A stretch of 64,000 bases of DNA from Puffinus mauretanicus (Eukaryota > Chordata > Aves > Procellariiformes > Procellariidae). This document shows, in pieces, positions 25,061 through 34,998 of this stretch. The DNA lies in assembly GCA_023333565.1 (NCBI GenBank), contig JAJKFH010003229.1, positions 3,322,001 through 3,386,000 on the forward strand. Reading direction: 5' to 3'. A program made the translations under genes and the position numbers. The notes under the pieces were generated by a model. It did no database searches, had not been told where the DNA came from, and was given only the letters and a program-made list of their open reading frames with translations. Each line of letters begins with the position of its first letter. Positions within the stretch are counted from its first letter, which is position 1.

Positions 25061-25234
25061 ACTTGGCAATACTTTGCATGCTACTATACACAAGCAGGGA
25101 AAATGTGTTCAGGCACTACATTTAGACATTCTGCTACTTTCTCAAAACTTTACTTTTTCTTTGACTCTCTCCAGTATGACTTTCTTTAATCTGGAACAAA
25201 ATACCTTTTCACGCCTATGCTTATTGAGGAGTGA

Positions 25235-25259
25235 GGGGGGTAAGGGTGGGGGCAGGGGG
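25235..25259 (+). other. Potential G-quadruplex motif
   Basis: Runs of 6, 3, 5 and 5 G separated by loops of 3, 1 and 2 bases form a strong quadruplex candidate on the plus strand, the template strand for TIAM1. It lies inside intron 6 with no exon nearby. Confidence 0.7.
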
Positions 25260-26373
25260 AGGAAGCGTGAAGAATGCATTTATCCCCACTGCAAGAAAAA
25301 AAAAGGGTGAGTTCAAGAAAAAAAACAGGTCTGAAGACACAGCATGGGCAGGATCCTAGCTCAGGACAAGGGACTGCGCTTGATTTGGGGAAAATAAGTA
25401 CAAAGCAACAGGGATGCCGCAGCACCAGCGCAAAGAATTGGGAATGAGCTCACGGAGGCATCTGCTGCTTCCCAGCAAAACCCTGAACTTTTGCTCAGCC
25501 ACTAAATATTAGGTGAACTTTTAATGTCTCACTAAAAACAAGCTACACAATTTTGCAGCATTCATCCTCTGGAAACCAAAACAAACACCCACTGCTGCTT
25601 TAACAGAAGGAAGAAGAAATCACAGGGCACAGAACAACACGTGTCCCAAGCCTTTCTCCCCTCAAAAAGTGAAAGAAGAGAAAGAAAAGCAAAGCTTACA
25701 TTTCCTGCAATTAGATGAGGTATGGCTCTTAAAAATTGAAAGCTATAATTAGGGATGTTTGGAAAGAATAACAGGGAAGCACCTTCCTACCACACTGAAA
25801 CACGTTTTCTAGAGAAAGATCAGGGCAGTGACTGGGTGGAAACATTTCAGCTTTTGGTTTTTTAAAAATCTGAAGCAAAACAGGGACTGTCCCTACTAAA
25901 TGCAAAGGTTTTTGTTACTTTAGGAAGTTTTCCCCAAGCTCAGCTCATTTAAAGTATTCTACAAACTCATAATTTTAATTTAAAGAAACAAAAGAAGTCT
26001 GCACTTTTTTTTTCTTCCAAAGTTGTATCTGTTTTACACTGCTGCTTTGTTACTCCTGAGTTTAGGAAAAGTACCTCCAGCAAAAGCAGAAGCAGCAGAA
26101 ATGCAGCAACAGTAGAAATGCAACCAATTCAGCTAGAGAAGGTGCGAACTCCAAACTTTGTTTGGAGCTGCTGTATACTTATCTGTAATTACAGTCACTG
26201 ATTTTTGAAGAGGATGTGGAATGAGATGACTATACGCCGTGAAAGATTAAACAGGCCAGGTTAAGGTTGGACATGTAAGTGCTTGATGCAAGTGACTCTT
26301 TGCATGAGCTGCATTCTGCACGCTAACAAATAAGCCTTGAAAACAACAGTATCACAAACTTCCACACACTTAC

Positions 26374-26520
26374 CTGATTAATGCTTGGCCTCCCTTGCTT
26401 TTTCTTCGAGGTAGTATCCAGCCCCCAAAGAGAAGAAAACCTGCTTCTCCGTTTACTGGCAGATCTGGACATGGCCTGCGTCCTTCTCCTCACTCCGGAC
26501 TCCCCTGTGCGAGCCGCCAC
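26374..26520 (-). CDS. TIAM1: TIAM1 coding exon 6: basic serine-rich linker
   Basis: This 147-nt exon encodes residues 668-716. It begins VAARTGESGVRRRTQAMSR and continues through the arginine- and serine-dense SASKRRSRFSSLWGLDTTS to GRPSINQ. It is nearly identical to human, with S for T in the GESG segment. The many RRxS and RxxS sequences make it a likely phosphorylation region, though no site can be proven here. The acceptor is TTGACAG|GTG and the donor is CAG|GTAAGT, both strong. The exon is 0-0 in phase. Confidence 0.96.
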
Positions 26521-27403
26521 CTGTCAATGCCACATGGTTTTAAAATCAAAGGTCGCAGCATCCCACTGCACCATGGCTTACATAATCTAACAAACAGTGG
26601 AATCTGGTTTGAAAAAAAAGGCAAATACTATGGCAACAACGTGTACTCACAATAGGGACAGTGGTGATGCTGCCAGGCTACTTCCTAATCACTGCAATTT
26701 AGCTCACTTCTTCCAATGTCAAACATGAAAAATTAAAATGGACAGTACCAGCCCCCCATTTTCTGGCCTTTAATCCGAGATATTCTGAAGCAGCCTAATC
26801 ATCATAAAGCAAAGCCTCAGCACCAGTGAAGGGTTTGGGTTTTTTTCTTTTTTTTTTCTAACAAGGTTTCAAAGCTGGACACACGAAACCTGAGATTTCC
26901 AAACTTATCTGTTGCTTCCGAAAAGCCCAGTCTTTCTTTTTGCTTTTTCCTGTGGAAGCACTCTGGGCATCCTGGAACTGACTCATGACTGTTACAAAGC
27001 CAGATAAAGGCTTGCAAACAGGTCAAGGTATTTAAAACCTGCACTTCCTTAAAGATAGCAACATTTGAAGGAGTGAGCAAAACACAGGAAGAATAAAAGT
27101 GAGCTGAAATGACCCTTTCGATTAAAGCAGTGTTAACTGCTTGAGTACTTGAAAAATGGCCTGTGGCAACCCCTTTGGAGCAAAAAGATATTTGCCTTTA
27201 CTGAGACCAAATATTTGGGGAGCATTTCCCAAATGAGGAAGCTCTAGTAGAAATTAGTGCGACATTAGTCAGAGGTGAAGTGTTTAGGCCAAAGTTTAAG
27301 CAGATTTCCCATATGGAGGTGGCCTCAGGAGAGCGAGCTTCTCTCCTGCGAAAAAGGGAGTGGTAGGAGATGGCAGGTACGAACGGGAGCGCAAGGCGAA
27401 GCT

Positions 27404-27427
27404 AGACAGACAGACAGACAGACAGAC
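27404..27427 (+). repeat. (AGAC)n microsatellite
   Basis: Six perfect tandem AGAC units, 24 bases. The run produces the RQTDRQTDP-like strings in the overlapping open frames, which are therefore not real genes. Confidence 0.95.
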
Positions 27428-28599
27428 CCACCCTGCCGACTTGGCCGTATGCTTCCTGGAACACCTTTGTACTGGATTCCCACAGCCGAAACTAGCAAAA
27501 TGTGACTGTCGTTTGGCAACCCAGCGGGAACACCTGAACCTCTGAGTGATGCCCCAAGCTACGGAGCTGAGAAACTGGTTGTTTGGGTGCGGCAGATACA
27601 AAAACCCATATAAAGACGGGATGAACACAAGGCCTTGTGTACCCGGGGAACCATCACTGTATGAGTAATGGTGATTCTCCTTGGGAAACATGAAGAAATC
27701 AAGGAAAAGGAGAACTTAAACACTACTGCAAGCATCTCCATTTCCACAGCCTGGACTTGCGCGATATTTCTTAGCTGTACCTGGGATGTTTGTGCAGAGG
27801 CACCTGGGAGACTTAGCACATCCTCTGACTAATGTACTGAGGACTATCTTCAGGAGAGCTAGGGATGCCATGCTACCACCATGCAGCACCCAGCGCGAGT
27901 CTAAGACTCACTGCACCATCTCCACGCTATTGAGGGCAAAGGAGGACACGAGTTTGCTTAAAGGAGAAGAAAGCACGTGTCTTTTCCAACACAACATATT
28001 CAAAACATATTTTTTTTCACTTGGCTCTCAAGAGACACCAGCATGAAGAGGCAGACTGTTTTTAAGGCTGACACTCAGTGCTTTGCTAGATGCAAAAAAA
28101 TAAGCATAAATGCAAATTACAGCCCGCCACTTAAAAAAAATATAAATCCACCAGCAATTATCAGGATGATGACGCTAATCGCTAATCTTTTCATATATAA
28201 AAGAATAAGAACGCCCCTGACTGAATTACAGCTCTGATTCAATTGAAGGGTACAGCTGACATCTACAAGACAACAGTGGAGCTCAGCTATTTCTGTGAAG
28301 CTCCAGGAGTCCAAGCCAAAACTACAGGAACTTGATTTAAATTCATTAAAAAATCACCACTTTGCAATACACTTCCCTGGATTTTTAAGAGCTGGGTTGT
28401 TACATTATTTAAATTTAAACAACCATTTTAAACATTATTTGCCACACCATAAGTAGCACAGAAGAACATTTCCCCTCCTTTGTGGAGCATCAGGTGTTGA
28501 TCACTGGAGACCGGATATTAGACTAATTGGTCAGTAGTTTCATCCATATGGTAGAAAGCAAGCTATGCCCGAGAAGGTCTAAGCCAACACGTGCTGAGG

Positions 28600-28655
28600 G
28601 CCTCAGAAAGACTCCCATTGACTTCACGGGACTTTTGGATCAAGCCCATGCACAT
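28600..28655 (+). repeat. Ancient CR1-like relic
   Basis: AAGACTCCCATTGACTTCAC followed by GGGACTTTTGGATCAAGCCC resembles the abundant old reptile-bird CR1 segment with AGACTCCCATTGACTTCAAT and GGATCAGGCCC. Assignment is from memory of the motif; the edges are unclear. Confidence 0.55.
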
Positions 28656-28977
28656 GGACATCAGAGATCGGCCTGCTTTTGTAACAGGAAGATCTGTTTA
28701 TAAAAAGCATGTTTATAGTGCAGATCTGGAAATTCAAAATCACATGTTTAGGAGAACATGGTTCTTCCACTTCTATAAGGCCATGGCTTGCAAGTATCTG
28801 CTTTTTATTCTATATCCAGGACACACACCCCTTTCAGGAAGCAGAACGTTCTGCACACTAAGGTAAGGGCTCACCCCCCAGGCACAGACTGCTGTTTGTC
28901 GACATGTTCTCTGCATTGGACACGTGAAGCGATTTGCAGGTTGGCAAAGATGACCCCTGGCCTCTGTTCAAACTTAC

Positions 28978-29163
28978 CAGTGCATGGAACGAGGAGACTG
29001 AAAAGATTCCAAGACGGCCCATCGCAACTTTCGTTGGACGGCTGGCAAAAGCAAGCAGTCTTTTAGGGTTTGGGAGCTCCCCTCCTTGGAGACTAGCCAA
29101 GTAACAGCGGTACCGAAATAGGTCCATCTGGAACTGTTCAAGATTTTGTTCCCAAACGAAGAT
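28978..29163 (-). CDS. TIAM1: TIAM1 coding exon 5: extension (Ex) of the PHn-CC-Ex module
   Basis: This 186-nt exon encodes residues 606-667, from [19 protein letters not shown] to [14 protein letters not shown]. It differs from the human sequence I recall by a single change, Tyr for Phe in LFRYRC. In the family this segment packs with the first PH domain and coiled coil to form one surface that binds membranes, Par3, JIP2/spinophilin scaffolds and CD44. The acceptor is TACACAG|ATC and the donor is CTG|GTAAGT. The near identity suggests strong constraint on the fold. The exon is 0-0 in phase. Confidence 0.97.
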
Positions 29164-30613
29164 CTGTGTACAGCAAAGATTGAGGAGCAAGACGCACGAG
29201 AAGAGAAGGGGAGAGGAGGAAGAACAGGGTGGTAAATACCTTGAAAAAATTCTACTGTTCCCAGTAACACAGCTTTTACACCAATGCCGATCTCACTCAA
29301 GAAACCTTGATTCCCCTTCTTTCCCACTCTCCCCTACCCTCACAACCCCAAAAAGGATACAAATAATAAAACAGTTTTCATTAGATGGAAAACAATTTTT
29401 TTTACGTTCATGGCAGAAGTCTTCCCCTGGGACAACTGCTCCTTTGATACAATGCTAATTAATAAGATTAAAATTTCATTTTTAATTTTCTTTGTATTCC
29501 AGGATTCTCTTCTGAGCAGTCCCTTAAGAGGCTTCTTTCATGCATCAAGGGTATCTGAGAAACAAACCCCACCAAATTCCACATACAGAGTGCCCCAAAC
29601 CAGCAGCCGCAGCAGCAGCATTGCTGTAAGCATCAACAGAGCTCGCCATACTTGAAAAAGTGTAGTACGCTGGGGATAATTAATCTTACCAGCGGAAGAG
29701 CACTATAACCAGCCTATGTAAGGACTTATTTAAATAATTCAAATTGCTGATAGGAAACAGTTTCAAAGCATTTAGAAAAACTCAGTTACATAAAGAGAGA
29801 GACTGCTCTGCCCTCTCACTGTGATTGACAGCCTTTGAGTGGAGCCCTTTCAACAGAGGCGAGCATCTCACCCCTCTCTACCCACTTCTCACAGGCTTCC
29901 AGCGGGTACGAAATCTCTTTAGCTTAGCGCATTAGGGCCCCGGCCGCTCCCTATGGTTTGCCTTACAGGCGCGTTTGGCAGCCACGGTAAAAGAGCTACA
30001 AACTAATGAAGCAAGAGCCATATGTTAGTTTCCTAAAATAAGGTGCCACTGCGGCAGCGGGAGAGACATCTGCTCTAGGCTCTCTGCTTCTCAAACGCAA
30101 CTACGTCGTCCGCTTGAAGTCAGAAGGAGTGGTCCCAAGGGGCAGCCAGGGCTGCAGTCATGAGGTCAAGGCAGGCCCTCGCAACAAGCAGAAACCAAGG
30201 ATGGCTTCTTCATCCCATCTGCCCGCAGAAGAACCAGCCTCTTGCACTCTTAAGACAACAGCAACAGCAGCATTTGTCCGTCTATGACCAGCTCTTCCCT
30301 AAGGCATCCTGCTGCAGTTGCCTGGTAGCCTCTTCACTCCCCTAAAGCCCTCACTCAACCTCCAAGCAGCTAGCCAAATCCCTCGCGTGGAGGCCAGGAG
30401 AAGACAGTCCATGCTGTACCTTAGTGCACATCGTTTGGAGAAACGGTGCAACTAGGGCAGCCGGCACAGCTCTCCTGCCAACACACGTCCTGCCTACTCT
30501 GGGGAGCTCTGCCAGCGCACAGGGCACGGTGGGAGCAGACAGAGGTACCGCTAATCTGAAGGCGGCCTTAAATATTTGCTAGGGGCTTATTTCACATAAG
30601 CAAGCGAGATTAC
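29164..30613 (-). other. TIAM1: TIAM1 intron 4
   Basis: This 1.4 kb intron holds no recognised repeat. A small GC-rich spot lies at 29,935-29,985. A run of CAG-like triplets near 29,600-29,625 and at 30,250-30,275 is short and interrupted. No gene was recognised. Confidence 0.8.
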
Positions 30614-30838
30614 TTGATCCAGTATGGTCTTCTTCTTCTTGGAGTCTGTTACTGAGGACAGCTGCATTTCACCCATTTTCTTCATCTTTTCATCCATATC
30701 AATCTTCTGCTCCAGCTTTTTTATCTCTGTTTTCAGGAGCTTGACCGTGTCCTCTTTGTGATGCTGCCTTGCCACTGCGGTTGCACAAGCTGAATGGATT
30801 GCGGTGATCCAGTTCTCCAGTTCGGTCTGGCTAGAGGT
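30614..30838 (-). CDS. TIAM1: TIAM1 coding exon 4: end of first PH domain and coiled coil
   Basis: This 225-nt exon encodes residues 531-605. It opens with TSSQTELENWITAIHSACA, the C-terminal helix of the first PH domain with its invariant Trp. It then enters the charged coiled coil (HHKEDTVKLLKTEIKKLEQ onward) and ends with KKKKTILDQ. Changes from human are conservative (RQHH for RHHH, VKLLKT for LRLLKS). The acceptor is CTCTTCAG|ACC and the donor is CAA|GTAATC. The coiled coil joins PHn to the Ex segment. The exon is 0-0 in phase. Confidence 0.97.
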
Positions 30839-31449
30839 CTGAAGAGAGGGAAAGAGGGAGAAAGGAAGTCAGGATCCTCTTTAAAATTGATTGGAGATTA
30901 ACAAATGCAATTCCAAGGAGTTTCCTTTCCCTTTGATCTTAAGATTCAAAGCCTTAAATCCACTTACGAGAGAAGTAATAAAAACCCCATCATTCTTAAG
31001 CAGGCCATTTTTAACTCAGCACTAGGCATTCAGCACTTAGAATTACACCTATATCTGTGGTTTGCAGCTGTACAGTGTTTCCCAGCAAGGTCTCAGGAAT
31101 TACCTTCCTTGTTCAATGCAACGCTGCCATAATTTGTAGCTCAACATTTAATGATGTTTTCTAAACTCCCAGTTCCTTAAGGCAGGGAATGTACCAGTCT
31201 CTGTGCTCTTCACAGTATGGAGATTTTTTTTGGCGTGCAACAGTAATAAATTAATGGCATAAAACATGACTACGGTATCTACGAGTAGCTTTATTATGAT
31301 GCATAGAGAAACAAGCTTTCCACTTCTGAAGGTCCCAAAGCACTCTGAAGTCAACCCTGTTATCATTAAAGCCAGGCTCATCATCATTTTTACGGCTCTG
31401 GTACTATCCCTTCCCAAGCATGTGTATGACAGCTCGGGAAAAGGGAACA

Positions 31450-31576
31450 CTTCCCCTCCCTGGAAGTGTTCAAGGCCAGGTTGGATGAGGCTTTGAGCAA
31501 CAGGTATCCCTGCCCATGGCAGGGGAGTTGGAACTTTAAGGTCCCTTCCAACCCAAACCATTCTATGATTCTATGA
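31450..31576 (+). mobile_element. CR1 LINE 3' fragment
   Basis: The plus strand keeps the CR1 3' end: a segment with CAAGGCCAGGTTGGATGAGG, then CCCTGCCCATGGCAGGGG, then AAGGTCCCTTCCAACCCAAA, closing with two ATTCTATG-type tail units. An internal stretch between GAGCAAC and AGGTATCCC is shortened relative to typical copies. Only about 130 bases remain, a common extreme 5' truncation. It lies antisense to TIAM1, the same orientation as the larger copy. Confidence 0.95.
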
Positions 31577-34500
31577 GATATCAGGCTGGGGCATGGGACA
31601 CCGGTACATTTTTCTGGAAGAGCACCATTCTGATCAGAGGCTTCTGACACAGAAAGAATATTTCAAAGCATTCCTTTTCCAGACTTTCAAAATAAATAGT
31701 AAATCTTCTCAGCCTTCTTACTAGACTTCATTCCTTTTTACAGTAGAACAAAATTTACAGCCAACTCAAGGTTGCAGCGGACCTTCTCTGAGTGTCAGCC
31801 TTTTGCAGTAATCACACTGGTATTTGGCTCGTGGCTGAAAAAGTAGCAAGGTGCCAAACCACCTCGTTCTAATTAAACTTTCTGATGATACCTCATCTAT
31901 AAATAGACAGCACGGTATGACTTCTCCAGTTGCTAGCATAGATGAAGAAGGTCATCCTCACTGCTCTCCAGGCAGTGACAACTAACAGCAAAGCACGTGG
32001 CTTACTGAAGCCAAGGAGAGATTCCCACAGAAGCCTCATGCTGGAAATCATGTATGCACAGGCCGGACTTCAGACCGATGCTCCCAAAACTTCTGTGGGA
32101 CTGAAGCAGGTGAAGCACACATGTCCCAAAATGACACTTTCCTTAGCTCAGGTTAGAAGTCCTAAGCAGAAGACAGGGTCTACACCGGAAAGACCGATCT
32201 CTTACTCCCCATTTTCTTGTCTTCAGTTGGCACTGTACAAAGTATATTGCTTAAATTGGAGATGCTCCCTGCCCAGGTAATAACACTAACGAGCTCTCAT
32301 TCATAGATGGGGCTTACAATATATTACCGCCACTGCTGAAGACATGTTGAGCTCCCCTTGCTGAGGAGTTTCTGCTGAAAATAGAGAAATTATCTGCAGA
32401 ACAGAAGACACTTTGCTTACTGTCAGGTGGTAAAACCTAGCGCCCACTACAGAAGAGAGTATCACTGGACTTACAGTGAGATGGTATGTTTTGTTAATTC
32501 CTAGCAAAACCATAACAGCAAGACGTCATATTTTTATCTTTTTCAATTTTAAAATATTATCTGTATACCATTAGATTCAGTTTTCTTTTTGGTTTCCTGG
32601 CGAGAAGGAGGGGAAAAAATCTGGAAAGGATTTTAGGAGCTGAAGACTCTTCTGGTAGGTAAGTAAGCAAGAGGAATCACTCTGCTTCTCAACGGAAAGG
32701 ACGATATAAACAAGCTGCAAACATCTGATACATAAGTATGTGGTGTCACAAGTTGCTCTGAGCTCCTGGAAAATGCATGTGACATCTGCAAGTAATGGAT
32801 TTGTGTAGGCATGATAAGAACTGACTGAGCAAGCAATCATCGTGTAGGAGGTATGTGATGTCTCTAGGTGCAATGCAGTGGGAAGGCTTGTTACAAGATG
32901 TCCCATATCTGTATGCATTACAAAGCAACCCTATTTTTCTCCCTAAGTACCCAGTCTCCATGGGACAGAAATAGTCTTCTGCAGGTCTATGGTTTCTTCT
33001 CACCAAAACCGCTACTACAGCACTGTGTTATGTGTGGACGGACTTGTATGACATGAGCAGTTAAGTAACACTGCTGAACAGCCTTACACGTGCTTCAGCT
33101 GCTCTGCACGCAGCAGAGCAAGCCCTACAGCACAGTCACTCGCACATTGCTTCCACCACTGCAGCTGGTCTCCTTCCCTTCTCCCCAAACCCATTCCTTC
33201 TTTCTCTTCTGCTTCTGCTTCACTAGCGGTTCTACGGCAGAAGGGACACATCACGGAAAAATTTCTGCAAGGCAATATAAATGATTGTTTTTCATTTGAA
33301 AAGGCTCATTTTTGCCTTTTCCCACAAAGTTACATGAAAATCTACCCATGGTGTAATGACACAGGGCTTTTAATGAATAAGGCCCTGTGTTGCCACAAAA
33401 TAAATGTACTGAATGTGACCTTTTCAGTATTTAGCATCCACTGGCATTAATTTTATGAGGATGAAGGTTTTTCCTTAGAAAATGGCATGGAAAAGATTTT
33501 ACAGCTCCTATCAGTAGATCAGGAGGAGATGGTGGTCCACAGCCTTTCAAGCACATGCTGAGACCATAAGCACCACGCTTACCTCCTGGATGAAGCTCTC
33601 CAGGTGGCAAAATACATGTACCCTGCCCAGGAAAGGCATGAAGTAGAAAGGGGCAGTGCAGTATTACACTATGAGCTGAGGAAAAATCAGACCGATTTTT
33701 GGCAGAGAAGCTTGTCCGCAAAAAAATGATTTTTTTTTTCAGTATGCAATCAGATACTCAGTCTCTTCAAGATGTCAGCCCCACTTCTTTTGAGTCAGTA
33801 AGGCTTTTTTATTTTGCACTAATTTGAGAATCTAGCCCCTTATTTAGGACAGCTGCAAGGACCTACGAGACAGTGTAATTTTAAAGATTTGCTCTGGAGT
33901 ATAAGGGAGTGATGACGTGGGGGCACATCCTACCACAGAGTAGCTTCTAGTTTAAGAAGGCAAGAAATGGCATCACCTCAGCACAGGCTGGCAATTACAA
34001 ATAAAAGAGTGTCACACCTTGACTAGTGACAACTTGCAATAAGAAAGTGGAATGCCAACCTAAAAATCACTCAGGGAAGCAGTAGTTACCAAAATACAGA
34101 AATCTTTTTCAGTGAAACACATCAACTAATGTATGGTCTTTGATATACGTACTGGATTTTTTTTAAATGTACCCTGTGAAATTCAGCCTTTTCTATTTTC
34201 TGATTAAAAAAACTAAACATGCACTTTCAGTCTCCTCTCGGGCAACAGCAAGATGCTGACTAACGTCTGTATGAACAATGAGCAACTGGATTCCGCAGTG
34301 CCATTGGGAGAGGTCCAAGTACCCCCTTGCACTGCAAACTCCTCTTGGTCTTGTAAACCCCTTGAGCCTCTCCGCAAGGTCCCATCTTTGATACATGTCT
34401 CTTACAACACGCAGATAGTGTTACAGCACATTTCATGCACTACTGTATGTCCTATATGGTAGCTGGCCTGGTCTGTGTGTTATAAGCATGCTGTCAAACC

Positions 34501-34684
34501 ATGCAAAATTCCCAGTTTTTACAGGGATGTAAGAATATTTCTTATTTCTTACTTTGTTCCAACCATCCACACAAAGAAGGTCAGTCAATAAAAACAGCAG
34601 ATTCACATGACAGTGATTCACATGTGGTGGTGGTCTCTTGAGTGGCATTTACCAAATATATTGTGTCCTTCCTCTTGCACTGCC

Positions 34685-34750
34685 AGAGGAAAATCCCAAA
34701 CCTACTGGAGTCAGCAGGACTTTTCCATTGATTTGAATCAGAGCTAAGAT
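34685..34750 (+). repeat. Possible ancient CR1-like relic
   Basis: Sequence with CTACTGGAGTCAGCAGGACT followed by TTTCCATTGATTTGAATCAG is reminiscent of the old CR1 segment built around ATTGACTTCAATGGGAGTTG, in worn form. The evidence is weak. Confidence 0.35.
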
Positions 34751-34825
34751 TTCCTCCTTGGTCAGTGGGATGAAGGAGAGAGAGAAAAAGAGAACAGTTT
34801 TGTAAAACCCTTGAACCGGACCAAC

Positions 34826-34998
34826 CTGAAAGAGGAAAGCATCCCCAAGGGAGTTGCTGAGACAGAAGACAAAGTCCTTCTTGGGGTGTTCAGGCACCGC
34901 TTGCACTATGCTGTTTTCCACCCAGACAGCATGCTTTGGGATACTGTTGTGGTCAATGCCAGATCTGCCATCAGTCTCATAAAAAAACAACGTGCATC
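34826..34998 (-). CDS. TIAM1: TIAM1 coding exon 3: middle of first PH domain
   Basis: This 173-nt exon completes Gly473 and encodes 474-530, from CTLFFYETDGRSGIDHNSI to CLSNSLGDAFLFQ. It is almost identical to human (Thr for Ser in YETD). It forms the central strands of the first PH domain, which holds TIAM1 at the plasma membrane together with the coiled coil and Ex segment. The acceptor is CTTTTAG|GA. The donor is CAG|GTTGGT, weaker than most here, with T at the third intron base. The exon starts phase 1 and ends phase 0. Confidence 0.97.

Larger units (their letters stand above)
24276..26373 (-). other. TIAM1: TIAM1 intron 6
   Basis: This 2.1 kb intron contains a MIR-like relic around 24,500-24,605, an old amniote repeat-like segment near 24,990-25,060 and a strong quadruplex-type G-run at 25,235-25,259. 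The rest is unremarkable and holds no recognisable gene. Confidence 0.8.
26521..28977 (-). other. TIAM1: TIAM1 intron 5
   Basis: This 2.5 kb intron contains a short AGAC microsatellite at 27,404-27,427 and an old CR1-like relic at 28,600-28,655. Around 28,130-28,450 it is AT-rich. No gene or RNA was recognised. Confidence 0.8.
30839..34825 (-). other. TIAM1: TIAM1 intron 3
   Basis: This 4.0 kb intron splits the first PH domain. It contains a short CR1 tail at 31,450-31,576 and possible old repeat relics at 31,165-31,205, 32,225-32,285 and 34,685-34,750. No gene or RNA was recognised. Confidence 0.8.

Noticed and set aside
27275..27545. Open frames with repeated RQTD or SVCLS strings
   Set aside because: They are generated by the AGAC microsatellite.
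29590..29630. CAG/GCA triplet cluster as a repeat expansion
   Set aside because: It has only a few interrupted units, well below a microsatellite.
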